Notes: generated from the sequence alone by a model not told the origin. Positions 41,863 to 53,395 are shown, counted from the stretch's first letter. The stretch is 64,000 bases of DNA from Phyllostachys edulis (GCA_036346405.1 CM070562.1:69831482-69895481), one strand, 5' to 3'. Translations and numbers: made by a program.

Positions 41863-43511
41863 TGTTGGAAATATGCCCTAGAGGTAATCATAGAGATGAT
41901 TATATTTCATTATGTTCATAATATTGGATAATATGTTATCTTGTTCCTAGAATAATATTGTTAATATTGATTATCAAGTATGTGACTTGATTGTGAAACT
42001 CTATATTTCTGCGATAATTATTCTTATACAATCCCTGGTTAGAAACATATGAGGACACATATGAATAGACTAGCATATGTATTGGTTGATGACTATGTTT
42101 CACGGGTCATGGATATGGAGATATCAAACCAATAATATGGACACATGTTAGAGAACATGATGTTGGATAAGACCCACCTTGAGACACTATTGAGATTGTT
42201 ATGATTCTATGTGTCGTTAGTTGGTCTCAAGCAATGATGATGTATAATTCTTAGACCTGAGATCAACATGGTTTCCTACATATGTAATAGCACTCGTAGG
42301 GGTTGCTAAACGCTACACCATAACTGGGTAGTTATAAAGGTAACTTTCGGATATGCTATGAAACATGCAGAGGAATGTGACTAGTCGGATATGGGATTTG
42401 CCCCTCCTAACATAACGGGAGAGATGTCTCTGGCCCCCTCGTTGTGATCGGATAAAGAAAGTGCATGGCCATGCCACTAGTAGTCGAAGTGTTCGACCAC
42501 GTAAAGTAATCCGACACTTGATCGAGAAAGTATTGAATAGTTCATGGATGACACAACATCTCACCTGGATTTCAACCAGACATCGTGAGGCAAAGGGATA
42601 ATACACGAGTAGGTCACTTAGTTCGAACAGTTACGGACTGGTCGTATAGAGATACGAGCTGGTCTTAGACTGGTCAAACGTAATCACAGAGTGGTCAAAA
42701 CCTGGTCGTAAGGACTTACGAGCTGGTCGTGACCAAATATGAACTGGTCGTATAGAGATAGAACCTGGTCGTAAGTGATGGGGACCTAGTCGTCGATCAT
42801 ATTGCATTAAGGTTCATCCGATATAATTTGTGTGTATTCGGGAATCGCTATGTTCTGCTAGGAGTCGCTACGACTCGTGATCGGAAAGGGTTTCGAGTCA
42901 CAACCCATTACGCATGAACCTACAGGGTCATACACTTAACGGGTTTAAACAAACCAGTACGAATACAATTCGTCAAACGTGTTCAGATAGGATCCGTCAC
43001 GAACACTATATAAGGAGATGCATGAGGCTGTTGGGAGGCACGCGTGAACGTAACAGATGAGACACACGAAAGTCGTGAGTTGAGTTGTTCCACCGAAACC
43101 CTAGCCGCCATCTTCCTGAGAGCTCTATCGTGTGACTTGTTGCTAGCGCACCTGCGCATGGTTGTTCCTTCCCTGGACATGTGGATACCGTAGAGGCGCT
43201 ACTGCGACTGTTGCGCTTGAGGACGATCCACGATCTTCACAAGGAACTGCAGAGGTTGCTGGAGGAGACGATCGACTTGCGAGGACGCTGGACGATCGAC
43301 TACGACCACTGCATCGACGTGATCGACGTTGGACGATCAACTATGACCACTACATCGACGTGTGCTACATTTGACCAGGCTGCTCCAATCCTTCTTTCGC
43401 TGCTCTGCACGTCTGGTGGTAACGATCTGTGATCATCTACTTGCTTGGCTTCCTGGTTTGCGTGGTAAAATTTTTTGTTTGTAGCTATCGTAGCCTACCC
43501 ATATCCCAACA
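41863..43511 (+). repeat. 3' LTR of the Angela/BARE-like copia
   Basis: 1649 bp, TGTTGGAAATATG...CCATATCCCAACA, preceded by purine tract AAGTGGGAGAC. It contains CACTATATAAGGAG at about 43003-43016 (TATA box). A diverged, incomplete relative is at 53739-54666. The next five bases, TGAGC, would be the TSD. Confidence 0.88.
42630..42800 (+). repeat. CTGGTCGTA word array in the Angela-like LTR
   Basis: About nine irregularly spaced copies of (A/C)CTGGTCGTA or GACTGGTC-type words, several followed by TAGAGATA or AGGACTTACGAG. This array is missing from the related LTR at 53739-54666, where the flanking text (GATCAGCACATGAG then TTTATAAAGGTTCGTC) is nearly joined. Confidence 0.8.
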
Positions 43512-44844
43512 TGAGCATCACTGAGGTTTAGTGAACCTACTGGAGTCAAGGAGATGACCGGAGAAACAATGCGGTTCGCCAGCAACGATGACCTAGTGGC
43601 GGCAACAAGAGTTCCACGTGGACATGACAACCTGAGCACAAGGAAAGAAGAGAATGGTCGGGATAGTTCAAGTAGATCCAAGTGATGATGTCAAAGTGAG
43701 GAATTGAAGAAAAATGTACCGAGCCAGAGATGGAGACGAAGGAGTGGTTTTCGGCTGGAAAATAAGAAACTTCAAATTCCTGATGATCCTGTGGATGGTT
43801 TACGAAATTGATTGAGGGGTAATACTTAGCAGACCCTAGAATATGATATGACGCACATAAAAAACAAAGGAGATCACCAGACACAGAGATGACACGGTGG
43901 TGGTGTTCATTCAGAGCACGCTCTGGGGACACTGAGGACACCCCGGTGTTCTGGAGGCTACGGTCAAAATCAAACGCTCAAATTAGTAAAACGAACACGG
44001 CATGCAAAGTGAGGAAGAAAGGTGAAGAACCGAGAAGAAATGCCCCAGAGGCGAAGGAGAATGCATGGCTTGTCTCTTCGGCTGAGAGGATGAGGTCGGG
44101 GTTTTGAGGGTTTGCCGCAACAGAAAATGGCACGGTGTTACTTCGTGGCATCATTGGATTGGATCACAATCATGGTGGTGAAAATGACATGGCCTTGCAT
44201 GCTCGGAGCTGCACGGGCGAGACGCCACATCCTACTCGGGCACTTTGGAACGTGCACGCAGCGCTGGCGAGGAGATGAGGACGAAGGGGTTGACTGGTGG
44301 GGCCAAGGCGTTAGTTAGCAGCGATGGGCGGCGATCTGAGGTGGTCAAAGTGCGGCGAGTGAGCGGGTGCGATTGAGTCAAGACAGTTGGTTTGAGTCCG
44401 GCCGAAGTCAAAGTGGCTCGGGTTAGGTCAAACAATTTGACTTAGTTGATTTCAAAGTCCTCAAGTTTGACTGAGTTGAATAAAATAGCAAATAAATTTA
44501 TAAAATTATGAAATTTTTCAGGAAGGTTACTGGGATGATATAGAACCCATATAAATTTTATAAACACACTGTTCACAATTTATCTACTTATTTTAAATCA
44601 TTAACCGAATAGGTTTATAAATTTAGCATAGATTTTTATCAAGGTCAAGTTGAACTCTAAAAATCTGAAAAAAATAATATTAATTCATGATAACTATTCT
44701 AGTATTTGAGTAAATTATTTTCTAGAAACTTTTAAACACTCATTTTTCTGGATTCAATTAAAAGCTTGGATTCAAGTTAAAAGTTTTAAATTTCAAAGCA
44801 ACTTTTATACATTTGAAGCACAAACCATCGTTTGGGATGTTACA
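43512..44844 (-). repeat. Gypsy-type LTR fragment, minus orientation
   Basis: On the minus strand it begins TGTAACATCCCAAACGATGG at 44844, the start type of long gypsy LTRs. AT-rich sequence then gives way to a GC-rich part at 43880-44440. It is cut at 43511 by the Angela-like element. The short ORFs in it have no recognisable product. Confidence 0.6.
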
Positions 44845-44849
44845 CGTTT

Positions 44850-44966
44850 GCAAGATATGTGTTGATAATCAATGATGTAATTGTGTGCACTAACTACTGA
44901 TCCTAGGACTAGTGCTGATATACGCAGAAAGTTCTGGATTCAAAAATCCGGTTCCCGACGCACCAG
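44850..44966 (+). repeat. Gypsy-type LTR 3'-end fragment, plus orientation
   Basis: CTAACTACTGATCCTAGGACTAG...AAAATCCGGTTCCCGACG resembles the 3' end of the solo LTR at 16980-17047 (CTAGCTACTGATCATGAGACTAG...AAATCCGGGACCC). It lies immediately outside the minus-strand LTR fragment, suggesting that fragment inserted into an older LTR. Confidence 0.5.
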
Positions 44967-45005
44967 CAAGCTGTGGACCTTAGAGTTTTTGGCTAATATA
45001 GCATT

Positions 45006-45563
45006 ATTGCCGTGCTTAATAGCAATTCTAGCCCCCTCGCACAATCAAAGCCGAAAATAGCACCGTGGAGCCACGCCACATATCCTAGTCTATGCCCTAC
45101 GGGCCCAGAACCCATCATCCATGCCCTGAGGGCACAGATTAGCCAAGTCCGCTCCTAGGGGCGCAGATCAGGCAAGTCCGGTCCACATGGGCTTGGTACT
45201 GGCCAAGTCCAATCCCCAGGAGAACTACAAGCCAAGTCTAGCCCCTAGGGGCGCGCACTGTGCTCCCTTCGGCCGAAATTTCAAAATGGCCAAATAGTGT
45301 TTTAAAACACTATTTGACATTACTTGAACACTATTTAACACTTTAAAAAAATTCAACCGAGAGCATTTTTTTCTTCTTGTTTTTTTACTTCACACTCGCA
45401 GCTTCAAATGTATTATCACATGTACCACAAAAAAATTCTATAAATTTTTCACATGAAATCATGGCGCAGCGCAGCACACGCAGCATCAAACTTAAGTGTC
45501 AATTGTCGCCATCACCACCCTTCGATGCCCTTGGTGGCTCAGTGAGTCGATGGACGGTGGTGG
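45006..45563 (+). repeat. Left arm of the foldback
   Basis: Inverted copy of 49886-50415. Contains repeated phrases of the type ...GCACAGATTAGCCAAGTC and a self-complementary AGTGTTTTAAAACACT at 45297-45312. Confidence 0.82.
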
Positions 45564-46041
45564 CCCGATGCCCTTACTACTAGAGTTAGAGTTGGCCAAA
45601 TGGGCTGCCTGGCCCGGTAAGGCACGGGCATGAGCCGGCTCGGCCCATCTAAGCATGACCCATCCTGGCCCGCTATTAGATCGATCGTGCCGTGTCGGCC
45701 CATGTGCTGGGGAGGTTGCCCAAGCACGTCCTGTTGGCAATTCATGCCATGCTGGACCGGCACGAGCCTGTTTGGCCTGTTGGGCCAAGTCTAGCCCATT
45801 TAGCTTGTTAGGCCCGAAAAAATCCAAAAAAAAATCCAAAAAATCATAAAAATGTATAGAATTCATAAATAGATATGGAAATTGAAAAAAATGAGACAAT
45901 CATATTAACAATGTAGTAAAGAGCTTTATTAATGTTGAACTAGCTGCCTCGTTAAAACCTTCACCAAGTAAAAACTCAAAATGAGAAAACCTTGGCAAAG
46001 GAATAAAGAGTGCAACCTATAGCTCTAAATACATCCTTGTT

Positions 46042-48151
46042 CTATATGTCATTGTCTAAGTATAGATTTTCAAACACCTCCAACAACTTTGGATTTTCCA
46101 CAGAGTGTTGTGTTCATGAATCAGCTTGTTTCCAGTCCTTTACAGATAGAAGTATCTCCACCATCTCACTTGTGAGACTTATTCTTATCTCCTCCAATAT
46201 TCTTCCAGAAAGACTAAAAGCAGACTCGGAGAAAACCGTCGAGACAGGAACAGTTAACACATCACATGCAAGTATGGATAGCACAGGATATGTTAACTTA
46301 TGGGCTTGTCACTATTGCAAAATTTTGAAGCCTTCTGAGTTGAAATCCACCGTATCGTTGTCCAGATATATAGGTGGATAGTTCCCCACTCCTTGTGGGT
46401 CTAGGCTGAGCAGATGGTAGTGTAGAAGAAGAAGACCTGGACCTGGAGGAAGAGCCACCGAAGATCTTGCCCCACATATTTGTCTTGCTACTTGAGGCGG
46501 GGCCTACCGGAGGTCGTTGCGAGCGGACTCTCCGGAACTTATTTTCATACATTTGGTAAACCTCGTATAACCAAGAACGAACTTCTGCAAAATAGTTAGT
46601 ATAGTCTAGCTCTGTAGCATCACGAAGAAGACCAAGTACACTACCAAATGCATCAATTTTACCTTTAGGATCTAAGAGAAATGCAAATGCATATATGTAA
46701 GGGATTTCTCTCCAATATTTAAGGTATTTAGACTTCATGGAAATAATATCATCGTGTAAAACTAAGTCATTTCCATACATTTTCAATTTAGTAGCAATCT
46801 GTAAAATACTATACACAATGATAGGAGATGTTGGATAGTACACAGTGGACAAAGCAATAGTGGCCTCATAAAAAAATTCTAAAAACTGTAGTATCTTCTC
46901 AGCAATGAACCAATGTTACTCAGTCAATAGTATACTACCGTCAGTGCTCTGATAGTGTGTTTGAATAAAAACAGGAAAAGTGCTCCTGTATGGTAAAAGA
47001 CTCTTAAGCATCAAGTAAGTAGAGTTCCACCTTACCAACATGTCCAAACTGAACTTTCTTGGACATACACCCAGTGCCCTGCAGAAGTTCTTATATTGTG
47101 CTATTCTTACGTTAGAATTATTCAAGAAAGAAATCGCATCGCAAAAAGCTTTAATATACGGACTCAACCTATTCAAACCACATTTGACTATAAGGTTGAT
47201 AATATGACAAGCGCATCGTTGATGTAGTAAGAAGGAATCGACATATGTACTCAACACTAGAGTAAGAATATCCATGGCCCTAGAGTTCGAAGCGGCATTG
47301 TCTAAAGTAATTGAGAATATTTTGTCTGTAAGACCAAAGTCTTCCACGACTTTGATAATACAGTCCGCAATATTCTCATCCGTGTGTGCTACATCAATTA
47401 ATTTCAAACCTATAATCTTTTTCTCCATTACCCAGTCATCATTAACATAATGGGCAACTACACTAAGATAATCCTCCCTAGACTGACCACTCCATATGTT
47501 CGAGGTTAGGGCCGCAAAAAATGTGCATGTACTAAATAGTTCTTTTATTTTATTACAATGTTTATTGTAGTATTTTACTAGATCCCTAGTTGTTGTCTGT
47601 CTAAAAACAGAAGAAAATCTAGCATTATGCGCAGTCGTAATGTAATTTTGGAAAGAAGCAGACTCCCCAAAACCTAACGATAAATCATCAAAAGCAATTA
47701 AACGACAGAGAGATTGATGGGCTACCTTAGGATCGTAGTCCCAGCTATGTACTGTACCATTGGGGTTGTACTGCAGCTGCGTCTGCCTCATCACCAATCC
47801 TTGCTTGGCCTTACATCTTGTAGCATGTCTAAGCCAGTGCCCCGTTCCACCTGTAAACTTTGTAGACAATTCATTGTAAATTTTTTTGCAAATAGCCTAT
47901 GGTACCTTATTTCCTTATGCGTCTTGTTTGGTTGTCCTGTCAAAATTCTCCCACACTCCTGATGTAGATGGTCTTGACCTCTTTGCTCCAGTTAGCGTGG
48001 AGCCAGATTCTATCGTCGAGCCTGATGATGGAACTCCGCCTTACCCTTCTGGTTGGCTTGAGGCAGCTGCAGCCGCCTTTATGGATGCAATTTCCTCCGG
48101 TGAAAGTTCGTAATCACCAAGAGCAAAGCTGTCGTAACTAGAGTTGTCCAT
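46042..48151 (-). pseudogene. hAT transposase (RICESLEEPER/BED type), disrupted
   Basis: ATG at 48151 opens MDNSSYDSFALGDYELSPEE, soon broken. A BED zinc-finger region ends with KFTGGTGHWLRHATRC at about 47869-47820. The catalytic RNase-H-like part has SNIWSGQSREDYLSV, LDNAASNSRAMD and RCACHIINLIVKCGL. A downstream helical domain runs 46852-46380. A frameshift near 46365 leads to the hAT C-terminal dimerisation region (HKLTYPVLSILA, SESAFSLSGR), ending at 46042. At least two stops or frameshifts upstream of 47869 and gaps at 46852-46916 make it non-functional. The family's conserved Asp residues and the CxxH motif remain visible. Confidence 0.88.
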
Positions 48152-48436
48152 AATGAAAACTGCAAAATCGAAACTAACACTATTATTACTTTCATCTTAG
48201 AATAACAAGCACTAACAATAAAAGTATGCAAAAAAATAGTATTGTACCTCTTTTGCTGACTTGCTACTGAAAATTGAATTTTCCAAAATTTGCCACAATT
48301 TTTTTGAATTTTGCTAAATTAGCTCAACACTAATTTGAATTTATACAATGTAATTTCAAAGAGAAAATGAGGAATGGAGGGTCTTGAATGAGGTGTGTGT
48401 TGGGGGTATAGTGGCTATTTATAGAAAAAATTAGGG

Positions 48437-48440
<4 letters not shown>

Positions 48441-48503
<63 letters not shown>
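48441..48503. repeat. (TA)n microsatellite
   Basis: About 31 uninterrupted TA dinucleotides, upstream of the hAT transposase in its own orientation. Confidence 0.97.
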
Positions 48504-48505
<2 letters not shown>

Positions 48506-48599
48506 CTATTTTAAAGAGCCAAACGGAAAAAAGGTCAAAAAAATGGTCAAAATGGCCAATGGCCATATTTAGTCGGGTCGTGCTGTGCTAGGCACGACT

Positions 48600-49165
48600 C
48601 ACGAGCCCGGCTGCTTGCCCGCCCGACGCAAAGACACCTCTTTTCCCCTGTCGCTTGCTCTCGCCACAGGCGACACTTGCAAGATCGCCATTGCTCAAGA
48701 CAACCGACGAGCGACGCAGCGCCTGACACAAGAATGACGGCGTGGTGCCCTCCACCTCCACGCCGGCTTTGCCCTCCACGCCTTCGACCCTTCCCGAGCC
48801 GGCCCGCGGCCCCCGCCGCCTTCTCCTTCCTCCACACCGGCGACACCCCTCGCCTCCTCCCTCAATGTCGGCCCGCGTCGCACTGCCTCCCCTCCCCCTC
48901 TCTGGCTCTTCCTCCCCTCCTTCTTCTTCCTCCGCCCCGGCGCCGCACCGCCTCCTCTCCTCCCGGCCCCCTCCTCTTCCTCCCTCTCCTCCTCCTTCTC
49001 CCTTCGCCCCGGCGCCGCACCTCCTCCTCTCCTCCCAGCCCCCTCCTCTGCATCCCTCTCCTCCTCCTTTTTCATCCACCTCGATCGGCATCGCACCACC
49101 TCCTCTCGCCCCGGCGGCTTGCCGGCTCGGGCTCGCTCACTGGCCACTGCTCGGGTGCTTGCTCA
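48600..49165. other. GC-rich segment inside the hAT element, with 72-bp tandem repeats
   Basis: Composition changes sharply between the two CGTGCC-rich subterminal blocks. GGCGCCGCAC-like unit starts are at about 48868, 48939, 49011 and 49087 (period about 72). Units are CTCCTCC-rich. All frames are long and open because of composition (Pro/Ser or Glu/Gly-rich), with no recognisable domain. It may be captured host DNA or transposon 5' sequence. Confidence 0.55.
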
Positions 49166-49885
49166 GCCTCTGGGTGCGGGCCAGATGGTCCGTGCCAGGC
49201 TCGTGCCGTGCCTAGCACAACTCAGCACTGTTCGTGCCGTGCCGTGCCGAGCTGGTCCACCGTGCTAGGGTAGTGGTCCAAGCACAACATGGGCCTTCGT
49301 GCCGAGCCGACACAGCCCATGAACAGTGTGTGCCGTGCCGTTCCTAGGCCGAGCCTACAGTACTGTGCCTCGGGCTGGCCCGACAGGCCCAACCCATTTG
49401 GCCAGCTCTAACCAGGGTTAGGTTGTTGCCTACTTGCTCGCGTCACCGTCGTAGTCTCGCTCTCGCGCATTCGCACACGAGTCAGAGGGTATGGTTACAT
49501 TATTATATGATCTGCATGCTAAGTATTTCCCTTAGTTGGTTCATAGGCAAGCTTATCTAGCTGTGGTACAATACAATATTAAAAAAATGTCATCCACATT
49601 AAACTGACAAATTAACAAAGAATGTACCAAATCCAACACCAAGCATGTTTGATTTTCTATGCCTTATGCCTAATTTTCAAATTAACATAGAATGTACCAA
49701 ATCCAACACGCATTTTCCTTTTATGCCTGATTTTTTATGTATTATCACATGTACCAAATCCAACATCAAGCATGGGAAGGGGTGCCCGCGCTCCCGCACC
49801 AAGCATGGGTGCACATGCACCGCCGTCACCGCAGCCGGTGATGGTGTACTACTGTTTGCCACCTCGTCAAATAGTGTTTCACATG

Positions 49886-50415
49886 CACCATCAATCGACT
49901 CACCGAGTCACAGGGGTAACGAAGGGTGGCGATGGTGACGGTTGATACCCAAGTTTGAAGCTGCGTGTGTTGTACTGCGCCATGATTTCATGTGAAAAAA
50001 TTTATGAATTTGTTTTGTAGTACATGTGATGATACATTTGAAGCTGCGAGTGCGAGGTAAAAAACAAGAAGAAAACAATTCAAAGGAAAAAAGTTTTTTT
50101 AGGTGTTAAATAGTATTTTAAATAGTACCAAATAGTGTTTTAAAACACTATTATTAGGCCATTTTGTAATTTCGGCTAAAGGGAGCACTGTGACCCCATG
50201 GGCTGGACTTGGTTTGCAGTGCTCTTGGCAGCCAGACTTGCCTAGTCCGTGCCCCTAGGGGCCAGACTTGGCTGATCTGTGCCTTGGGGGCATAAACGAC
50301 AGGTTTTGGGCTCCTGAGGCACAGACTAAGACATATGGCGCGTCTGCACGACTCCGCGGTGTCATTTTTTGTTTTCATTGGATGAGAGGGCTAGAATTGC
50401 TATTGACCGCGGCAA
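49886..50415 (-). repeat. Right arm of the foldback
   Basis: Inverted copy of 45006-45563. Internal loop sequence 49411-49885 repeats AATGTACCAAATCCAACA three times (about 49621, 49690, 49749). Confidence 0.82.
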
Positions 50416-50662
50416 CATACAGGTTTGGTTTCACTGCAGTGACCTTCTTGCATAGGCCATCTGCAATTCGGCCTTGCTCTGAGCCAAGTCTGGTGGCGGT
50501 TTAACAAACATGTGGGATTGTTACTTGCATTGCGGTATTTTTCATCGACCATCGGCTTTCCTCATCAAGGAAGCAGAGATGCAGCGGTGCCTGAGATTTG
50601 TTACATGGTAAGTGAAGTTCGTTTATGGAGCACGTAGCTAGTGTTGGTACATATGACAAGTA
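50416..50662. other. Spacer between the foldback and the TRIM
   Basis: No gene recognised. A donor-like TACATG|GTAAGTG at about 50606 follows a short open stretch, but no partner exon is visible. Confidence 0.35.
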
Positions 50663-50941
50663 TGAAGTTGCATACACTAATCAGTCTATCCCAAAGCTTA
50701 AGCTGATAAGAAAAGACAGACAATTCACTTATATTTCAACACTCCCTCACGTGTAGGTTCTTTTAGGCCTAAGACATGAAATAGAAGTGTGTTACAATTA
50801 TTTTTTTCTTTAATTGCGTCAATCGGATCTTAAATTTAAGATCTCTTGGCTCTGATGCCAAATTAAGTTACATAAACCAACCAGTTCACTTAAAAGCTTA
50901 AGATGACAAGGAAAGATAGACAACTCACTTATACTTCAACA
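50663..50941 (-). mobile_element. TRIM/SMART-type miniature LTR retrotransposon
   Basis: 279 bp with two 79-bp direct LTRs, 50663-50741 and 50863-50941, sharing AAGCTTAAG and ATAGACAACTCACTTATACTTCAACA-type text. On the minus strand the primer site TTTGGCATCAGAGCC (initiator Met tRNA) lies directly inside the upstream LTR, and the purine tract CACGTGAGGGAG directly precedes the other LTR. No ORF. Flanking 5-mers AAGTA and GTAAG do not match. It begins 124 bp beyond the FT-like stop codon, in the probable 3' UTR or flank. Confidence 0.88.
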
Positions 50942-51064
50942 GTAAGATAGAAACTAAACTGCATTGCGGCCCAGCATTTACTACCCTATCTGGAGAGCTT
51001 GACCTTATGCAACATTCAATCAACCCTCCTGTTTTGTAGAGGAGGAATGCAGTTATCCCAAGTT

Positions 51065-53000
51065 TCATCTAATGTATCGTCTGCCACCACATCCATTCTC
51101 CCTTTGGCAGTTGAAGAACACTGCAGCCACGGGTGGTCCTAGATTGTAAAGTGCTAAGAAGTCTCTTGTGTTAAAATTTGGTCTCCATCCCGGTGCATAA
51201 ATGGTCTGCCGGACGGATTGGCGGAAAAGCACAAAGACAAAGCGATGTATTCCTGCTGTAGGCTTCGGACTTTCATAGCTGACTATCTCATTTCCTGAAA
51301 TATAGTTTGTAGAACTTTACACAGCAAATTTTTTGTACATATTATGCCTAAGCTTACTAACATTGTTACGTAAGCATTTGTGTTGGATTCAGTGTAGAAT
51401 CTCTTTGGAGCTTTCAGGTTCCAAATTCACCTTAAACCTGTCCAAATCACATTTATATTTTGCAGACTGACAGTCAGATTATACAAGTTTAAGCCAGTCA
51501 TTCAAATATTTCTCTGCAATGGATCAATGTGCAAGTCAATGAATATATGCTGCCCATCGTGCTGGTCTGTGGTGGTTTTACTGTGTGCACCTTTTCAGCA
51601 GTGCTAATTTGCACTCTGTGGGTTGTACAAAGCACTACGTAGCTTACATTATTAATGGAGTTGCAAAGTTTTTTTACTGTCAAAACAAACTAGATATGGA
51701 TATCATCAGGACTGCCAAAAGGTATATTCATTTTAAATGACTATTCAATTCTTCTAAACATTTAAATCAGGGAAATGATAGGTAAAAGAACGGAAGAACC
51801 CACCAAAGCTTGCATTTGTTGATTCTGGAATGTCTGTCACCAACCTGTGGCATGCACACAACTGTAAGCAACACTTTTGCTTTGATATTTAAATTCCATT
51901 CATCGCAAATGTTTCAGGTCTTACCAGTGAAGGTATTCTCTTTTGGTTGGATGGCTTGGACTTGGTGAGTCAGGATCCACCATCACCTATTGGTAATTTT
52001 GTTATCATTCTTTGTTAGAAGCGTAAAGTGGAATTCTTGTTACATAAAATAATTATTAAATCAAGCAACAATGAAGTTGAATTGTTTACGCAGATAAACA
52101 TTTATTTGAAATGTGCACCACATTTGATTTTTTTGCTTGTCTTCTGTCAAGGCAATTACATTATTCCTCTGAATTACTATGCCTGTATAATTTGATTAGT
52201 AGGACCTGAGCTATCCAATTGTTTGATACTCTTTTTAGACAAATAAGTGTCGTGAAGTCTATTCAAATGTTAGTTTCTTAGTGTTATTTTCGAAGCATCT
52301 TGATGAGGCCAGCAAAATACATGGATTATTCACATTATATGACACACATTGTTGGAACTTGGAAGTAATCATCATGGTTCCAGGTTCCTATAGCCTATAC
52401 GTCTAGACCAATATGTACAACTTTAATTTTTCATGTGTGTCCGCATGCAAAGATGCTGGTATAGTTGCTGAGACTAGCAAAAACAAGGTGGGCATCTTTT
52501 ATAGGATATATTTGAAATAAAATATAGAAGTGCGAAAGGTCTTTTTCAATCAACATGAACAACTTTTAAATCTTCACAAAGTAGAGATTCCTCGCTTTCA
52601 GTGATCTACAGATACTGAAAACAACTTCAAATTAAGTGGATGTACTCTGAAATATTATCTTGCATCATAATGTTTTAGATAAAAACCGGTGACCGACTTG
52701 GCCTCTTGTGTTGTAGTTTAAGGCTGTTTGGTTAGATAAAAGGTACAAAGCTTAATTTTAAATCATACTCAGTGATGAAACGAGGTAGACAGGTAGTTAT
52801 GAACTCACCAAAGTGTAAAGGGTCCTCATGTCACGCCCAGCAATCTCAATCCTTGGCTCATTCACTACTTGTGAAGGCTTGAGCTCAGATCCATTAGTCA
52901 GTTCCCTACTGTTGTATAGGACTCTGAGTGATGCTGATTTGATAAATGGGTCCAAGATATCTCCAACCACGTTGCCTACGACAAGTGGATCCCTTGACAT
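51065..53000 (-). CDS. FTL1: FT-like (PEBP family) gene, four exons (53000..52809, 51986..51925, 51844..51804, 51294..51065)
   Basis: Phosphatidylethanolamine-binding protein of the FLOWERING LOCUS T clade; FT proteins move as florigen and act with 14-3-3 and FD-type bZIP factors. Exons of 192, 62, 41 and 230 nt (525 nt, 174 aa plus stop) are exactly the FT-family architecture, all with GT..AG borders. Exon 1 opens MSRDPLVVGNVVGD and ends at ...TLYTL. Exon 2 has DPDSPSPS and REYLHW: Tyr82, equal to FT Tyr85, argues for FT rather than TFL1 type. Exon 4 has the GIHRF motif, segment B with YAPGWRPNF, the LYN triad and the end ENGCGGRRYIR. Pro137 stands where FT has Gln140. No stops. The C-terminal ending makes me think of grass FTL1; the symbol is from memory, the family is certain. 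Confidence 0.93.
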
Positions 53001-53110
53001 AGTTAGCTACGATTGGTAATCTTCAGGAGACAAGTAGTATTGCTCAAGAGAAGCTAACTTGGCCTTAAGTGTGAACTTAATTGGGTGAAGTGAAGAGTGC
53101 AGGTCTGTGC

Positions 53111-53120
53111 TCTATATATA
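53111..53120 (-). promoter_or_regulatory. TATA box of the FT-like gene
   Basis: Minus strand reads GAGTATATATAGAGC about 110 bp upstream of the ATG, predicting a transcription start near 53080 and a 5' UTR of about 80 nt. No specific operator-like motif was identified. Confidence 0.65.
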
Positions 53121-53395
53121 CTCACAATCCCAAACGCTGAACCATTCGTGACGACCGAAACTATTAGCTCTGGAAACCATGGTATCTTACATTAACCTGT
53201 AAACAATGATATGGGTTGCCATCACTTGAAATGTTTCGGGCTGTCCACCCTCTGGGCCTACACCAATGGAAGAAGTGCTCGCTGCAATTCCAGGTCGGTG
53301 AATAAAATCTGATGTATCACTCACTTATTCCCTATGCCTAGAGCATAATAAATAGTTGTCCATAGTGAAAACTGAAAAGGGCATTGCCTTTTGAC

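Larger units (their letters stand above)
39440..43511 (+). mobile_element. 5'-truncated Angela/BARE-like copia
   Basis: Starts abruptly inside integrase (DDYSRYGYIYL near 39445), with no 5' LTR, gag or protease. It ends with a full 3' LTR at 41863-43511. LTR start TGTTGGAAATATGCCCTAGAGG matches the Angela/BARE/RIRE1 family of grasses, and a 1.65-kb LTR fits. 39321-39440 is unassigned AT-rich sequence at the join with the inverted copia. Confidence 0.85.
45587..49410 (-). mobile_element. hAT transposon with broken transposase
   Basis: 3.8 kb. Ends TAGAGTTGGCCAAATGGG (45587) and CCCATTTGGCCAGCTCTA (49410), inverted with one mismatch in 18. Flanking 8-mers ACTAGAGT and ACCAGGGT match at 6 of 8, a decayed TSD. 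Subterminal regions are rich in GGCACG/CGTGCC words, usual for transposase binding. It carries the transposase at 46042-48151 and a GC-rich segment at 48600-49165. It lies in the loop of the foldback. Confidence 0.9.
45006..50415. mobile_element. Foldback element with about 550-bp inverted arms
   Basis: Left arm about 45006-45563, right arm about 49886-50415. The right arm reverse-complemented follows the left arm through AATAGCAATTCTAGCCC, CACAGATYAGCCAAGTC, CCCCTAGGGGC, TAGTGTTTTAAAACACTATT, CTTCAAATGTAT and GAGTCGAT. The arms have many substitutions, so the element is old. The loop holds 49411-49885 plus a hAT transposon. Long arms suggest a Mutator-like or foldback origin, but I could not find a matching 9-bp TSD, so class is uncertain. 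Confidence 0.8.

Noticed and set aside
43433..44435. Several ORFs of 65-131 codons
   Set aside because: They lie in a gypsy-type LTR fragment on the minus strand; no domains and no consistent coding pattern.
45006..45020. 9-bp TSD for the foldback element
   Set aside because: Several candidate endpoints were tried against the sequence after 50415 and none gave matching 9-mers, so the Mutator assignment is left open.
46010..46381. Plus-strand ORF of 123 codons
   Set aside because: Shadow of the hAT C-terminal dimerisation domain on the minus strand.
48588..49273. Long open frames on both strands in the GC-rich hAT segment
   Set aside because: CTCCTCC-type repeats keep all frames open; peptides are low complexity and unrelated to each other.
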